Positions 26,240 through 35,240 of a stretch of 64,000 nt of DNA are shown here, in pieces. The stretch is from Streptomyces sp. JHA26 (GTDB taxonomy: Bacteria > Actinomycetota > Actinomycetes > Streptomycetales > Streptomycetaceae), in contig NZ_BDJC01000015.1 in assembly GCF_002005565.1 (NCBI RefSeq), forward strand, positions 1-64,000, read 5' to 3'. Made by a program: the position numbers and the translations under genes. The number at the start of each line of letters is the position of its first letter. Position 1 is the first letter of the stretch. The notes under the pieces are model-generated. The model ran no database searches. It was not told where the DNA came from and saw only the letters and a program-made list of their open reading frames with translations.

Positions 26240-27553
26240 ATGGCTGACCAGTCCCTCCCGGAGACCCGCACCCACGGAACGACGCCCGGGGCACCCGCCG
26301 GGCCCGGCCCGCACGACGCCGGCGACGCCGCCCCGCGCGAGGGCATCTCACGGCGCCGGCTCCTCGGCACCGCCGGTGCCACCGGGCTCGTGCTGGGTGC
26401 GGCGGGCGGCGCCGTGGGATACGCCGCCGCACCCTCCTCCGCCGCCACACCGCTCACCTCCCTGGGCAGCGGGCGGGTGATGTTTCACGGGAAACACCAG
26501 CCCGGCATCACCACCCCGATGCAGGCCCGCGGGCACCTCGTCGCCTTCGACCTGAAGCCGGGCGCCGGGCGCAAGGAGGCCGCCGCCCTGCTGCGCCGCT
26601 GGTCCGACACCGCCCGGCGGCTGATGGCGGGCGAACCGGCCGGATCCGGTGACACGGACGTCGCCCGGGACGCGGGCCCCTCCTCCCTGACCGTCACCTT
26701 CGGCTTCGGCCACAGCTTCTTCGGCCGGACCGGACTGGAGCGGCAGCGCCCGGCCGCCCTCGATCCCCTGCCCGACTTCTCCTCCGACCACCTCGACAAG
26801 GCCCGCAGCAACGGTGACCTGTGGGTGCAGATCGGCGCCGACGACGCCCTGGTCGCCTTCCACGCGCTGCGCGCGATCCAACGGGACGCCGGGTCGGCCG
26901 CCCGCGTGCGCTGGCAGATGAACGGTTTCAACCGCTCACCGGGCGCCACCGACCGTCCCATGACCACCCGCAACCTCATGGGCCAGGTCGACGGCACCCG
27001 CAACCCCGATCCGGCCGGCCCCGACTTCGACGAGCGGATCTTCGTGCCCGAGAAGGGCGAGCCCGCGTGGATGGCGAACGGCTCCTACGTCGTCGTACGC
27101 CGCATCCGGATGCTCCTCGACGACTGGGAGGAGCTGTCCGTCGAGGCCCAGGAGCAGGTCATCGGGCGACGCAAGTCCGACGGCGCACCCCTGTCCGGGG
27201 GCACCGAGACGACCGAGATGGACCTGGAGAAGACGGACGGGTCCGGAAAACTGGTCGTCCCGATCAACGCGCACGCCCGCATCACCCGTCCCGACCAGAA
27301 CGGCGGTGCCACCCTGCTGCGCCGCCCGTTCTCGTACCACGACGGCTTCGACACCGACGGTGCCCCCGACGCGGGCCTCCTCTTCATCTGCTGGCAGGCC
27401 GACCCGTTGCGCGGCTTCGTACCGGTGCAGCGCAAGCTGGACCGCGGGGACGCGCTGTCGCGGTTCGTCCGGCACGAGGCCAGCGGCCTGTTCGCCGTAC
27501 CGGGCGGGGCCGCGGAGGGCGAGTACGTGGGGCAGCGGCTGCTGGAGGGATGA
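26240..27553 (+). CDS. dtpA: Tat-exported DyP-type heme peroxidase (DtpA-like)
   Basis: A 437-residue product with a twin-arginine signal (ISRRRLLGTAGATGLVLGAAGG) and a DyP fold. Marks are GxxDG in MGQVDGTRNP, the proximal heme His in INAHARITRP, the distal Arg region, and FSYHDGF. In S. lividans, DtpA in the same gene order takes part in maturation of the copper radical oxidase GlxA (established). It begins eight bases after CopCD. A parS-like 14-mer lies inside it at 26482-26495. Confidence 0.94.
   Translation: MADQSLPETRTHGTTPGAPAGPGPHDAGDAAPREGISRRRLLGTAGATGLVLGAAGGAVGYAAAPSSAATPLTSLGSGRVMFHGKHQPGITTPMQARGHLVAFDLKPGAGRKEAAALLRRWSDTARRLMAGEPAGSGDTDVARDAGPSSLTVTFGFGHSFFGRTGLERQRPAALDPLPDFSSDHLDKARSNGDLWVQIGADDALVAFHALRAIQRDAGSAARVRWQMNGFNRSPGATDRPMTTRNLMGQVDGTRNPDPAGPDFDERIFVPEKGEPAWMANGSYVVVRRIRMLLDDWEELSVEAQEQVIGRRKSDGAPLSGGTETTEMDLEKTDGSGKLVVPINAHARITRPDQNGGATLLRRPFSYHDGFDTDGAPDAGLLFICWQADPLRGFVPVQRKLDRGDALSRFVRHEASGLFAVPGGAAEGEYVGQRLLEG
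26482..26495. other. parS-like site with one mismatch
   Basis: GTTTCACGGGAAAC differs from the Streptomyces parS GTTTCACGTGAAAC at one base. It lies within the dtpA coding sequence (MFHGKH). The same variant recurs at 56708-56721. Confidence 0.4.
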
Positions 27554-27637
27554 CCCGCCGCTCCGGCACGTCGCCCCGTGGGGTGGCGGGCCGGAGAAGC
27601 GTGCTCGCCGTCCGGCAGGGCCACTAAGGTGAGGCTC

Positions 27638-28570
27638 ATGCCCGCCAGTTACGCGTATCTCGGTCCCGAAGGCACGTTCACCGAAGTCGCCCTGCGCACC
27701 CTTCCCGAGGCGGCGACCCGGGAACTGGTCCCCTACGTGTCCGTCCAGTCCGCGCTCGACGCCGTGCGCGTCGGCGAGGCGGAGGCCGCGTTCGTGCCGA
27801 TCGAGAACTCCGTCGAGGGCGGCATCACCACCACCCTCGACGAGCTGGTCGCCGGTCAGCCCTTGATGATCTACCGCGAAGTGCTGCTGTCCATCACCTT
27901 CGCGCTGCTGGTCCGCCCCGGCACCGGACTGTCGGACATCAAGACGGTCACCGCCCACCCCGCCGCCCAGCCCCAGGTGCGCAACTGGCTCAAGGCGCAC
28001 CTGCCCGACGCGGTCTGGGAATCGGCCGCCTCCAACGCCGACGGCGCCCGCCTCGTGCAGGAGGGCCGGTACGACGCCGCCTTCGCCGGCGAGTTCGCCG
28101 CCGAGAGGTACGGCCTGGAGGTCCTCGAGTCCCAGATCCACGACGCGGAGAACGCCCAGACGCGGTTCGTGCTCGTGGGCCGCCCCGCCCGGCCCGCGGC
28201 GCCCACGGGCGCGGACAAGACGTCCGTCGTGCTCTGGCAGCGCGACGACCACCCCGGTGGGCTGCGCGACCTGCTGGGCGAGTTCGCCACCCGGGGCATC
28301 AACCTGATGCTGCTCCAGTCCCGGCCCACCGGCGCCGGCATCGGCAACTACTGCTTCTGCGTCGACGCCGAGGGCCACATCTCCGACCGACGGGTGGCCG
28401 AGGCCCTGATGGGTCTGAAGCGGATCTGTCTCCAGGTGCGGTTCCTGGGGTCGTATCCGCGTGCGGAGGTCGATCCGGCGGACGTGGCGCCCCTGCGGCG
28501 GGGGACCTCGGACGAGGAGTTCACCGCGGCGGCGGACTGGGTGGCGCGGTGCCAGGACGGTCGTTTCTGA
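27638..28570 (+). CDS. pheA: Prephenate dehydratase
   Basis: Makes phenylpyruvate from prephenate for phenylalanine synthesis. The 310-residue product has the PDT domain (YLGPEGTFTE at the start, IENSVEGGI, GEFAAERYGL, and AQTRFVLVG carrying the TRF motif) and an ACT regulatory domain (PGGLRDLLGEFATRGINLMLLQSRP). There is no chorismate mutase domain, as is normal in actinomycetes. The ATG at 27638 follows AAGGTGAGG. It is apart from other aromatic genes. Confidence 0.95.
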   Translation: MPASYAYLGPEGTFTEVALRTLPEAATRELVPYVSVQSALDAVRVGEAEAAFVPIENSVEGGITTTLDELVAGQPLMIYREVLLSITFALLVRPGTGLSDIKTVTAHPAAQPQVRNWLKAHLPDAVWESAASNADGARLVQEGRYDAAFAGEFAAERYGLEVLESQIHDAENAQTRFVLVGRPARPAAPTGADKTSVVLWQRDDHPGGLRDLLGEFATRGINLMLLQSRPTGAGIGNYCFCVDAEGHISDRRVAEALMGLKRICLQVRFLGSYPRAEVDPADVAPLRRGTSDEEFTAAADWVARCQDGRF

Positions 28571-29132
28571 CCGGGCGCATCCACTGATCGTCGTTATCCA
28601 CAGAAGTTATCCACAGGTCTGCTTCTCGACGTGGGGACAAGTCGATAACGACGTTCCTTTCGGTCGACAAATCCCCCTACGGGTATCGATTTCATCCACA
28701 GGCGCCCAGTCCACCCTTCGCCTCCCTGCTTCCTGTCCTTCATCCTCCAGAGTGGTCCGCTTTCACTCGAAAGTGAGCATGCAGGGGGTTTGACGCAGGA
28801 ATTCTTCGCCCAGCATGCCCCTGCCTGTCCGTTTAGGAGGGATCACTTCCGGAGTCCACAGATCTTTCGCACAGGCTGTGGATAACTTTTCCCGAACCAT
28901 GCGGCCTGTGGACAGCCGAGCCCCCGCAGCCCTCCCAAGTCCCGCTCCGCGCAAGGAGATCGGTCAACCTGGCGCCCGCCGCCTGCGTCGTTCCGGGGAA
29001 GGGGAAGCCCTATGTTGACAGGCCCGGCACAGGGGCTCAAAGGGTGCTATTTCCCCCACGGCGGAGCGTGCGGGAACGCGGTCGGCAATAGTGAGTCGTG
29101 AGCCGTCACCGCGCACCGGTAGCCTTGACCGC
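28571..29132. other. 562-bp intergenic region between pheA and serS, rich in DnaA-box-like sequences
   Basis: The region has lower GC than its flanks and holds at least four strong DnaA-box matches (see separate entry). The last part, around TAGCCT at 29120-29125, could be a -10 element seven bases before the serS GTG, which would make serS leaderless. Confidence 0.6.
28594..28915. other. Cluster of DnaA-box-like 9-mers
   Basis: Exact TTATCCACA occurs at 28594-28602 and 28607-28615 on plus and 28877-28885 on minus. TCATCCACA is at 28692-28700 on plus. Weaker matches are CTGTCCACA (minus, 28907-28915), TTGTCCCCA (minus, 28632-28640) and GAGTCCACA (28852-28860). The Streptomyces consensus is TTGTCCACA, with A tolerated at position 3. 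In S. coelicolor a high-affinity DnaA cluster named D78 lies outside oriC and limits initiation; this could be its counterpart. Confidence 0.65.
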
Positions 29133-30410
29133 GTGATTGACCTTCGCCTGCTCCGTGAGGACCCCGACCGTGTGCGCGCGTCGCAGCGTGCCCGTGGAGA
29201 GGACGTCGCGCTCGTCGACTCCCTCCTGTCTGCCGACGAGCGGCGCAGGTCGTCCGGCGTCCGCTTCGACGAGCTGCGCGCCGAGCAGAAGGGCCTCGGC
29301 AAGCTCATCGGCAAGGCCACCGGTGACGAGAAGGCGGAGCTGCTGAAGCGCGCGAGCCAGCTCGCCGCCGACGTCAAGGCCGCCGACGCCGAGCGTGACG
29401 CCGCCGACGCCGAGACCCAGGAGCTGCTCCAGCGGCTCGGCAACCTCGTCCATCCCGACGTGCCCGTCGGCGGCGAGGAGGACTTCGTCACGCTGGAGAC
29501 GCACGGCACGCACCGCGACTTCGCCGCCGAGGGCTTCGAGCCCCGCGACCACCTGGAGCTGGGCCAGCTGCTCGGCGCCATCGACGTCGAGCGCGGCGCA
29601 AAGGTCTCCGGCTCGCGCTTCTACTTCCTGACCGGCGTCGGCGCGCTCCTGGAGCTCGCCCTCGTCAACGCGGCGATCGCCCAGGCGACGGCGGCCGGCT
29701 TCACGCCGATGCTGACCCCGGCACTGGTGCGCCCGCAGTCGATGGCCGGCACCGGCTTCCTCGGGCAGGCCGCCCAGGACGTCTACCACCTCGACAAGGA
29801 CGACCTGTACCTGGTCGGCACGTCCGAGGTCCCGCTCGCCGCGTATCACATGGACGAGATCCTCGACGCCGACCGGCTGCCGCTGCGCTACGCCGGCTTC
29901 TCGCCCTGCTTCCGCCGCGAGGCGGGCTCGCACGGCAAGGACACCCGGGGCATCTTCCGCGTGCACCAGTTCGACAAGGTCGAGATGTTCTCCTACGTCC
30001 TTCCCGAGGACTCGCAGGCGGAGCACCAGCGCCTGCTGGAGTGGGAGAAGCAGTGGCTGACGTCGCTGGAACTGCCGTTCCGGGTCATCGACGTCGCCTC
30101 CGCCGACCTGGGCGCCTCGGCGTCGCGCAAGTTCGACTGCGAGGCGTGGATCCCGACCCAGGGCAAGTACCGCGAGCTGACCTCGACCTCGGACTGCACC
30201 GAGTTCCAGTCCCGCCGTCTGTCGATCCGCGTCCGCGAGGACAAGAAGGTGCGTCCGCTGGCGACGCTCAACGGCACGCTGTGCGCGGTGCCGCGCACGA
30301 TCGTGGCGATCCTGGAGAACCACCAGCAGGCCGACGGCTCGGTGCGCGTGCCCGAGGTGCTGCGCCCGTACCTGGGCGGCCGGGAGGTCCTGGAACCGGT
30401 GGCGAAGTGA
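29133..30410 (+). CDS. serS: Seryl-tRNA synthetase
   Basis: Charges tRNA-Ser. The 425-residue protein has an N-terminal antiparallel coiled-coil arm (about 30-105, [20 protein letters not shown]) that grips the long variable arm of tRNA-Ser, and a class II core: motif 2 in [20 protein letters not shown] and motif 3 in [22 protein letters not shown] 29133 is the start used by homologues ([11 protein letters not shown]). There is no clear ribosome binding site, so a leaderless mRNA is possible. It overlaps the next gene by four bases. Confidence 0.97.
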   Translation: MIDLRLLREDPDRVRASQRARGEDVALVDSLLSADERRRSSGVRFDELRAEQKGLGKLIGKATGDEKAELLKRASQLAADVKAADAERDAADAETQELLQRLGNLVHPDVPVGGEEDFVTLETHGTHRDFAAEGFEPRDHLELGQLLGAIDVERGAKVSGSRFYFLTGVGALLELALVNAAIAQATAAGFTPMLTPALVRPQSMAGTGFLGQAAQDVYHLDKDDLYLVGTSEVPLAAYHMDEILDADRLPLRYAGFSPCFRREAGSHGKDTRGIFRVHQFDKVEMFSYVLPEDSQAEHQRLLEWEKQWLTSLELPFRVIDVASADLGASASRKFDCEAWIPTQGKYRELTSTSDCTEFQSRRLSIRVREDKKVRPLATLNGTLCAVPRTIVAILENHQQADGSVRVPEVLRPYLGGREVLEPVAK

Positions 30411-31225
30411 GCGACACCGGTTCCGCCGGCGGCTTCCCGTACCGGCTGGTCGCCACCGATCTCGACGGCACGCTGCTGCGCAGCGACGACACGATCTCGT
30501 CGCGCACCCGTGACGCGCTCGCCGCGGCCACCGCGGCGGGCGCGGCCCACATCGTGGTCACCGGGCGTGCGGTGCCGTGGACCCGGCACATACTGGACGA
30601 CCTGGGGTACGACGGCCTCGCCGTCTGTGGCCAGGGCGCGCAGGTATACCACGCCGGGGAACACCGGCTGCTGACCTCGGTCACGCTGGACCGCCAGCTG
30701 GCCGGGGTGGCGCTGGCCAAGATCGAGGCGGAGACCGGTCCGCTGTACCTGGCGGCGAGCCGCGACGGTCTGGAAGGCGACGTCCTGGTCGGCCCGGGCT
30801 ACGAGGTCGGCGGTCACCTCCCGGCGGTTCCGTTCACCGACGCGTCGGACCTGTGGTCCGCTCCGCTGAACAAGATCTACATCCAGCACCCGACGCTGTC
30901 GGACGACGAACTGGCGGAGACCGCCCGGCAGGCCGCGGGCGGTTTCGTCACGGTCGTCATGGCCGGTGCCGGTGTCGTCGAGCTTCTTCCGCTGGGCCTC
31001 TCGAAGGCGACGGGGCTGTCCCTGGCGGCCCGCCGTCTGGGTCTGAAGGCGGCGGACACGATCGCCTTCGGCGACATGCCCAACGACATCCCGATGTTCG
31101 GCTGGGCCGCCCGGGGCGTGGCGATGGCCAACGCCCACGAGGAACTGAAGGCCGTGGCCGACGAGGTGACGTCCTCGAACGACGAGGACGGGATCGCCGT
31201 GGTGCTGGAGCGGTTGTCGTCCTGA
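30407..31225 (+). CDS. HAD-superfamily hydrolase (Cof/IIB type)
   Basis: A 272-residue phosphatase of the HAD IIB subclass: motif [10 protein letters not shown], motif II VVTGR, Lys in LSKATGLSL, and motif [14 protein letters not shown]. The large C2 cap lies between motifs II and III. Typical substrates are sugar phosphates or flavin precursors; none can be assigned. Its GTG overlaps the serS stop (GTGA), so translation is coupled. A closely similar paralogue is at 39362-40231. Confidence 0.92.
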   Translation: MSDTGSAGGFPYRLVATDLDGTLLRSDDTISSRTRDALAAATAAGAAHIVVTGRAVPWTRHILDDLGYDGLAVCGQGAQVYHAGEHRLLTSVTLDRQLAGVALAKIEAETGPLYLAASRDGLEGDVLVGPGYEVGGHLPAVPFTDASDLWSAPLNKIYIQHPTLSDDELAETARQAAGGFVTVVMAGAGVVELLPLGLSKATGLSLAARRLGLKAADTIAFGDMPNDIPMFGWAARGVAMANAHEELKAVADEVTSSNDEDGIAVVLERLSS

Positions 31226-31274
31226 CGGTGGTCTGAAACGGTCCGGGCGGCACCGGCGTCCCCGTCGGTCGGCC

Positions 31275-31294
31275 CACGCGAGGCGTCTCGCGTG
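31275..31294. terminator. 8-bp hairpin between convergent genes
   Basis: CACGCGAG and CTCGCGTG pair around GCGT, 50 bp after the HAD stop and 139 bp from the ABC permease stop. Confidence 0.55.
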
Positions 31295-31432
31295 CTCGAA
31301 GCGGCCGCCGATTCGCCGGCGCCGCCCGGCCTCGTGCAGTCTCCACAGTGCCGGTACGGCAAGCCGGGCGCCACCGATTAAAACGGACCTATGGTGCCTC
31401 GCCGCCCGCGTCCCCTCGGGGCCGGGACCCGG

Positions 31433-32152
31433 TCATTCCTCTCCCGCGAGCGTCAGCGACCGCAGCTTCTGGCCGGCGTACCAGGTCGCGAGCACGGTGA
31501 CCGCGACCAGCAGCACCGTCGCGGTCGGCAGGCCCACGTCGGAGGAGACCAGATTGCCGTCGGCGACCTTCTGGGCCACGGCCAGCGACCACTGCTGGAC
31601 GCTCAGGGTGCGGGCGCCGGGCACGAGGGAGCCGAACAGGGCCTCCCAGACGAGGGCGTAGACGAGTCCGAAGACCACCGCGTGCCGGGAGACCGTGCCC
31701 AGCAGCAGGAAGAGCGCGGCGTAGGCGATGGAGGCGACCAGCGCGGCGATCGTGTAGGCGACGGCGACCTGCTGGCCGTTGCCGTTGAGGATCAGGCCGG
31801 CGAGCAGGGTGGGCACAGCGGAGAAGACCATGGTCACGGCGATGGCGACGATCAGCTTGGTGAAGATGATCGTCGGCCGCTTGATGGGCTTGGACAGCAG
31901 ATACACCACCGAGCCGTCGTCGATCTCGGGGCCGATGGCGCCGGTGCCCGCGATGACGCCGATGATCGGCACCATGGTGGCGAGCGCGAAGCCGCCGAGC
32001 ACGTCGGACGCCGTCTGGTCGTCGGCCCCGGTGAGCGCCCGCACCGCCACGGCGATGACGAGCAGCAGCAGGGGGAGCGCACCGAGGATGAGGGCCCGGC
32101 GGCGGCCGAGCAGGGCCCGGTAGGTGAGCCGGGCGACTGTGGGGTCGTACAT
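31433..32152 (-). CDS. ABC transporter permease (ABC-2 type)
   Basis: A 239-residue membrane protein with six hydrophobic helices (for example 20-42, 57-75 and 105-125). The cytoplasmic loop PEIDDGSVVYLLSKPIKR is typical of ABC-2 exporters. It is the last gene of a four-gene ATPase-permease-ATPase-permease operon and follows its ATPase by eleven bases. Substrate unknown. Confidence 0.88.
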   Translation of the reverse strand: MYDPTVARLTYRALLGRRRALILGALPLLLLVIAVAVRALTGADDQTASDVLGGFALATMVPIIGVIAGTGAIGPEIDDGSVVYLLSKPIKRPTIIFTKLIVAIAVTMVFSAVPTLLAGLILNGNGQQVAVAYTIAALVASIAYAALFLLLGTVSRHAVVFGLVYALVWEALFGSLVPGARTLSVQQWSLAVAQKVADGNLVSSDVGLPTATVLLVAVTVLATWYAGQKLRSLTLAGEE

Positions 32153-32163
32153 TCTTCGGCCTC

Positions 32164-33075
32164 CTACGCCGCGACGAGGTACGAGAAGACGGACTCGAGG
32201 GACTCGTCGGACGGCGAGACCGTGAGCAGCCGGATGCCGTGGTCGCGGGCGACCTTGGGCAGCAGAGCCGTGAACCGGCCGAAGTCGACGGCCTGGATGC
32301 GCAACGCTCCCTCGGCGAGGTCCACCTCGATGCCGGACGTCGACGGATCGGCGATCAGCGCCGCCGCGAGGGCGCGGTCGTCGCTGGAACGCACCAGGTA
32401 GCGGTGCGGTCGGTCGGTCATCAGGCGGCGGATCTTGCGGAAGTCGCCGCTGGCCGCGTGGCGGCCGGCGACGATGACCTCGATGTGCCAGGCGAGCTGC
32501 TCGACCTCTTCGAGGATGTGCGAGGAGAACAGCACCGTGCGGCCCTCGTCGCCCATGCGGCGCAGCAGGTCCATCAGCTGCATGCGCTGGCGCGGGTCCA
32601 TGCCGTTGAACGGCTCGTCGAGCAGGAGCAGCGAGGGCTGGTGGACGAGGGCGGAGGCCATCTTCACCCGCTGCCGCATGCCCTTGGAGTACGTGCCGAT
32701 CTTGCGGTCCTGCGCGTGTTCCATCTCGACGGTGGCGAGCGCCTCCTGGGCCGCCTTGGCACCCAGGCCGTGCAGTTCGGCGTTGGCGAGGACGAACTCG
32801 CGGCCGGTGAGGAAGTCGTACATCGCCTCCCGTTCGGGGACGACACCGATGTGCTTGTAGATGGTCTCGTTGCGCCAGACCTGCTGTCCGTCGAGGGTGA
32901 CGGTGCCGGTGGAGGGGGCGAGGAAGCCGCCCATCATGTTGATGAGGGTGGACTTCCCGGCGCCGTTGGGGCCGAGGAGGCCGGTGACGCCGGGGCCGAT
33001 CGTCATGGTGATGTCGTTGACGGCGACCACGTTGCCGAACCAGCGGGAGACGTGGTCGATGTTCAGCGTGGTCAC
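32164..33075 (-). CDS. ABC transporter ATP-binding protein
   Basis: A 303-residue ATPase: Walker A GPNGAGKST, signature YSKGMRQR, Walker B LLLLDEPFNGMD, and switch His in LFSSHIL. The C-terminal 80 residues form the extra domain of the NatA/CcmA-like group. Its GTG at 33075 overlaps the stop of the upstream permease (GTGA). It probably works with the permease at 31433. Confidence 0.92.
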   Translation of the reverse strand: MTTLNIDHVSRWFGNVVAVNDITMTIGPGVTGLLGPNGAGKSTLINMMGGFLAPSTGTVTLDGQQVWRNETIYKHIGVVPEREAMYDFLTGREFVLANAELHGLGAKAAQEALATVEMEHAQDRKIGTYSKGMRQRVKMASALVHQPSLLLLDEPFNGMDPRQRMQLMDLLRRMGDEGRTVLFSSHILEEVEQLAWHIEVIVAGRHAASGDFRKIRRLMTDRPHRYLVRSSDDRALAAALIADPSTSGIEVDLAEGALRIQAVDFGRFTALLPKVARDHGIRLLTVSPSDESLESVFSYLVAA

Positions 33076-33989
33076 AGTCCCACCTTCTTGTAGCGGCGCA
33101 TCAGGAGCCCGTAGGCGCCGGCGATCAGGCCCAGGGTGACGAGGACGTACACCGCGCCCTCCGCGGTGCTCGGTCCGCTTCCGCCGGGGAAGGAGGACGT
33201 GGCGCCCAGGAAGGCGGACTGCACGCCGTCGATGAGGGTGATCGGCGAGAACAGGCCGATCCAGGCGATGGATCCGGAGCTGTCCTGGACCTCCGCGATG
33301 GCCTGGAGCGTGGAGACCGCTCCGTAGGTGATGGTCAGGACGGCGATGACGGCGGCGATGCCGAAGCCGCGGCGCGGGGTGACCGAGGCGATGACCAGGC
33401 CGAGGCCGGCGAAGAGCAGCGAGAGCAGTGCCACGGAGACGAGTCCTTGGGCGAACCCCTTGGTCTGGTCCGCGAAGTCGAGTTTCGCGAGCAGGGCGCC
33501 CGCATAGAGCACCAGCAGGGGGGCGGCGGTGAGGATGAAGAGCGCCGAGGCCAGTGCCGCGTACTTGGCGCGGACGTAGTCGGTCGTCTCGATGGGCCGC
33601 GAGAAGTAGAGCGGCACGGTCTTGAAGCGCAGGTCGCGCGAGACGGACTGGGGTGCCTGAGCGGCGACGTAGAGGCTGATGACGGCCTGGAGGACGATCG
33701 CGTAGCGCGTGTAGTCCAGGGGCAGGTCGTTCGCCTTGGTGGCGACGGCGACGGCGACCATGATGCCGGCGGGCAGGCACATCACCACGAACAGCAGCAT
33801 CGGCAGGACCTTGGACTTGGCCGAGCGGCCGAGGCCGTAGGCGCCGCGCAGGGACTGCGAGTACAGGGAGCGGCGGGCGTAGGCGCGGCCGAGGCGGGGG
33901 CCGTCGTAGCTGCGGTAGCCGATGTTGTGGATGCGGGTCTGGTCGCCCGGCATCGTGGCCGGTGTCGGCAGGGGCTGTTCAGTTGTCAT
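33072..33989 (-). CDS. ABC transporter permease (ABC-2 type)
   Basis: A 305-residue membrane protein with a cytoplasmic N-terminus (HNIGYRSYDGPRLGRAYARR) and six helices from about residue 65 on. The loop SRDLRFKTVPLYFSRPIETT is the conserved ABC-2 element. The ATG at 33989 lies eleven bases inside the end of the upstream ATPase gene; the genes are coupled. Confidence 0.9.
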   Translation of the reverse strand: MTTEQPLPTPATMPGDQTRIHNIGYRSYDGPRLGRAYARRSLYSQSLRGAYGLGRSAKSKVLPMLLFVVMCLPAGIMVAVAVATKANDLPLDYTRYAIVLQAVISLYVAAQAPQSVSRDLRFKTVPLYFSRPIETTDYVRAKYAALASALFILTAAPLLVLYAGALLAKLDFADQTKGFAQGLVSVALLSLLFAGLGLVIASVTPRRGFGIAAVIAVLTITYGAVSTLQAIAEVQDSSGSIAWIGLFSPITLIDGVQSAFLGATSSFPGGSGPSTAEGAVYVLVTLGLIAGAYGLLMRRYKKVGL

Positions 33990-34947
33990 GGCCGACCGCC
34001 TCCTTCCGTGCTGCGTCGCTGTCCCTGAAGACCTCCGAGATGTGGTGCCTGCGCTGCTCCATGCGCACCAGGCCGAGACCGAGGTCCGCGATGACGTCGC
34101 GGACGAGGTCGTACGTCTCGTCGCCCGACGCGCTGAGCAGCAGGATGTGGCCGGCACCGGGCAGCCCGCTGCCGTCCTCGGTGGTCACCCCGCGCGCGTG
34201 GAGCGCGTCGCGGACCGCGCGGGTGCCGTCGGGGTGCTCGTCGGTGTCGGTGACCTCGATCGCGAGGGTCGTCGTGGTCTGGGTGAAATCGGTGGTGGAG
34301 CTGGAACGCAGCAGCTTGCCGCCGTCGACGACGACGACGTGGTCGCAGGTGCGTTCCAGTTCGCCCAGCAGGTGCGAGGTGACGAGGACCGAGATGCCGA
34401 AGTCGGTGTGGACGCGGCGGATGAGGCCGAGCATCTCGTCACGGCCGACCGGGTCGAGGCCGTTGGTCGGCTCGTCCAGGAAGACCAGCTGCGGATCGTG
34501 GACGAGGGCCTGCGCGAGCTTCACGCGCTGCTTCATGCCGGTCGAGTAGCCGCCGATGGGGCGGTAGCGCTCCTCGTACAGGCCGACGTGGCGCAGGGTG
34601 TCGGCGGTCCGTTCGCGCGCGGCGGTCGGCGGCAGGCCGGACATGCGCGCCATGTGGACGACGAACTCGGTGGCCGAGACGTCGGGCGGCAGGCAGTCGT
34701 GTTCCGGCATGTAACCGACCCGCTCGCGGATGTCGGCGCCCTTGGTGGCGACGTCGAGACCGAGCACTTCGGCCCGGCCCTCGGTGGCGGGGGACAGGCC
34801 CAGAAGGATCTTGATCAGGGTGGACTTGCCGGCGCCGTTGGCGCCCACGAGTCCGGTCACACCGGGTCCGATGTCCACGGAGAGCCGGTCGATCGCGGTC
34901 ACCCGGGGGAACCGCTTGCTCAGGCTTTCGGTCGCGATCACAGTCAC
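33979..34947 (-). CDS. ABC transporter ATP-binding protein
   Basis: A 322-residue ATPase: Walker A GANGAGKST, signature YSTGMKQR, Walker B LVFLDEPTNGLD, and switch His in VTSHLLGE. I chose the GTG at 34947 (reading VTVIATESLSKRF), as in homologues; a GTG at 34974 adds nine residues. No clear Shine-Dalgarno precedes either. It heads the operon. A DrrA-like role in drug or lipid export is possible, but the substrate is unknown. Confidence 0.92.
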   Translation of the reverse strand: MTVIATESLSKRFPRVTAIDRLSVDIGPGVTGLVGANGAGKSTLIKILLGLSPATEGRAEVLGLDVATKGADIRERVGYMPEHDCLPPDVSATEFVVHMARMSGLPPTAARERTADTLRHVGLYEERYRPIGGYSTGMKQRVKLAQALVHDPQLVFLDEPTNGLDPVGRDEMLGLIRRVHTDFGISVLVTSHLLGELERTCDHVVVVDGGKLLRSSSTTDFTQTTTTLAIEVTDTDEHPDGTRAVRDALHARGVTTEDGSGLPGAGHILLLSASGDETYDLVRDVIADLGLGLVRMEQRRHHISEVFRDSDAARKEAVGHDN

Positions 34948-35240
34948 ATCCACGACAGTAGTGACGACCGCCACTTCGGTCGTCAGACCGGAGAGCCGTC
35001 TTGGGGTCAGACTCGAGGAGTACGAGCCCGTAGGGGATGCCGTACCTGAGGGCCATGGCGCGGGCCACGGGCCGCGCCGTGACGCCCTATTGACGCTGGG
35101 TCTAACAACTGGGAGATTCGGCGGTGCCGCGTACCGGACGAGCAGGGCGGTCGGCGGGGGCGGCCGGGACGGGTGGCACGGGGAGCGCCTTCTGGCTGGA
35201 CGACGGGCTGCCGCGCGTGCGGCGGCCGGGCGGAGGAGAG

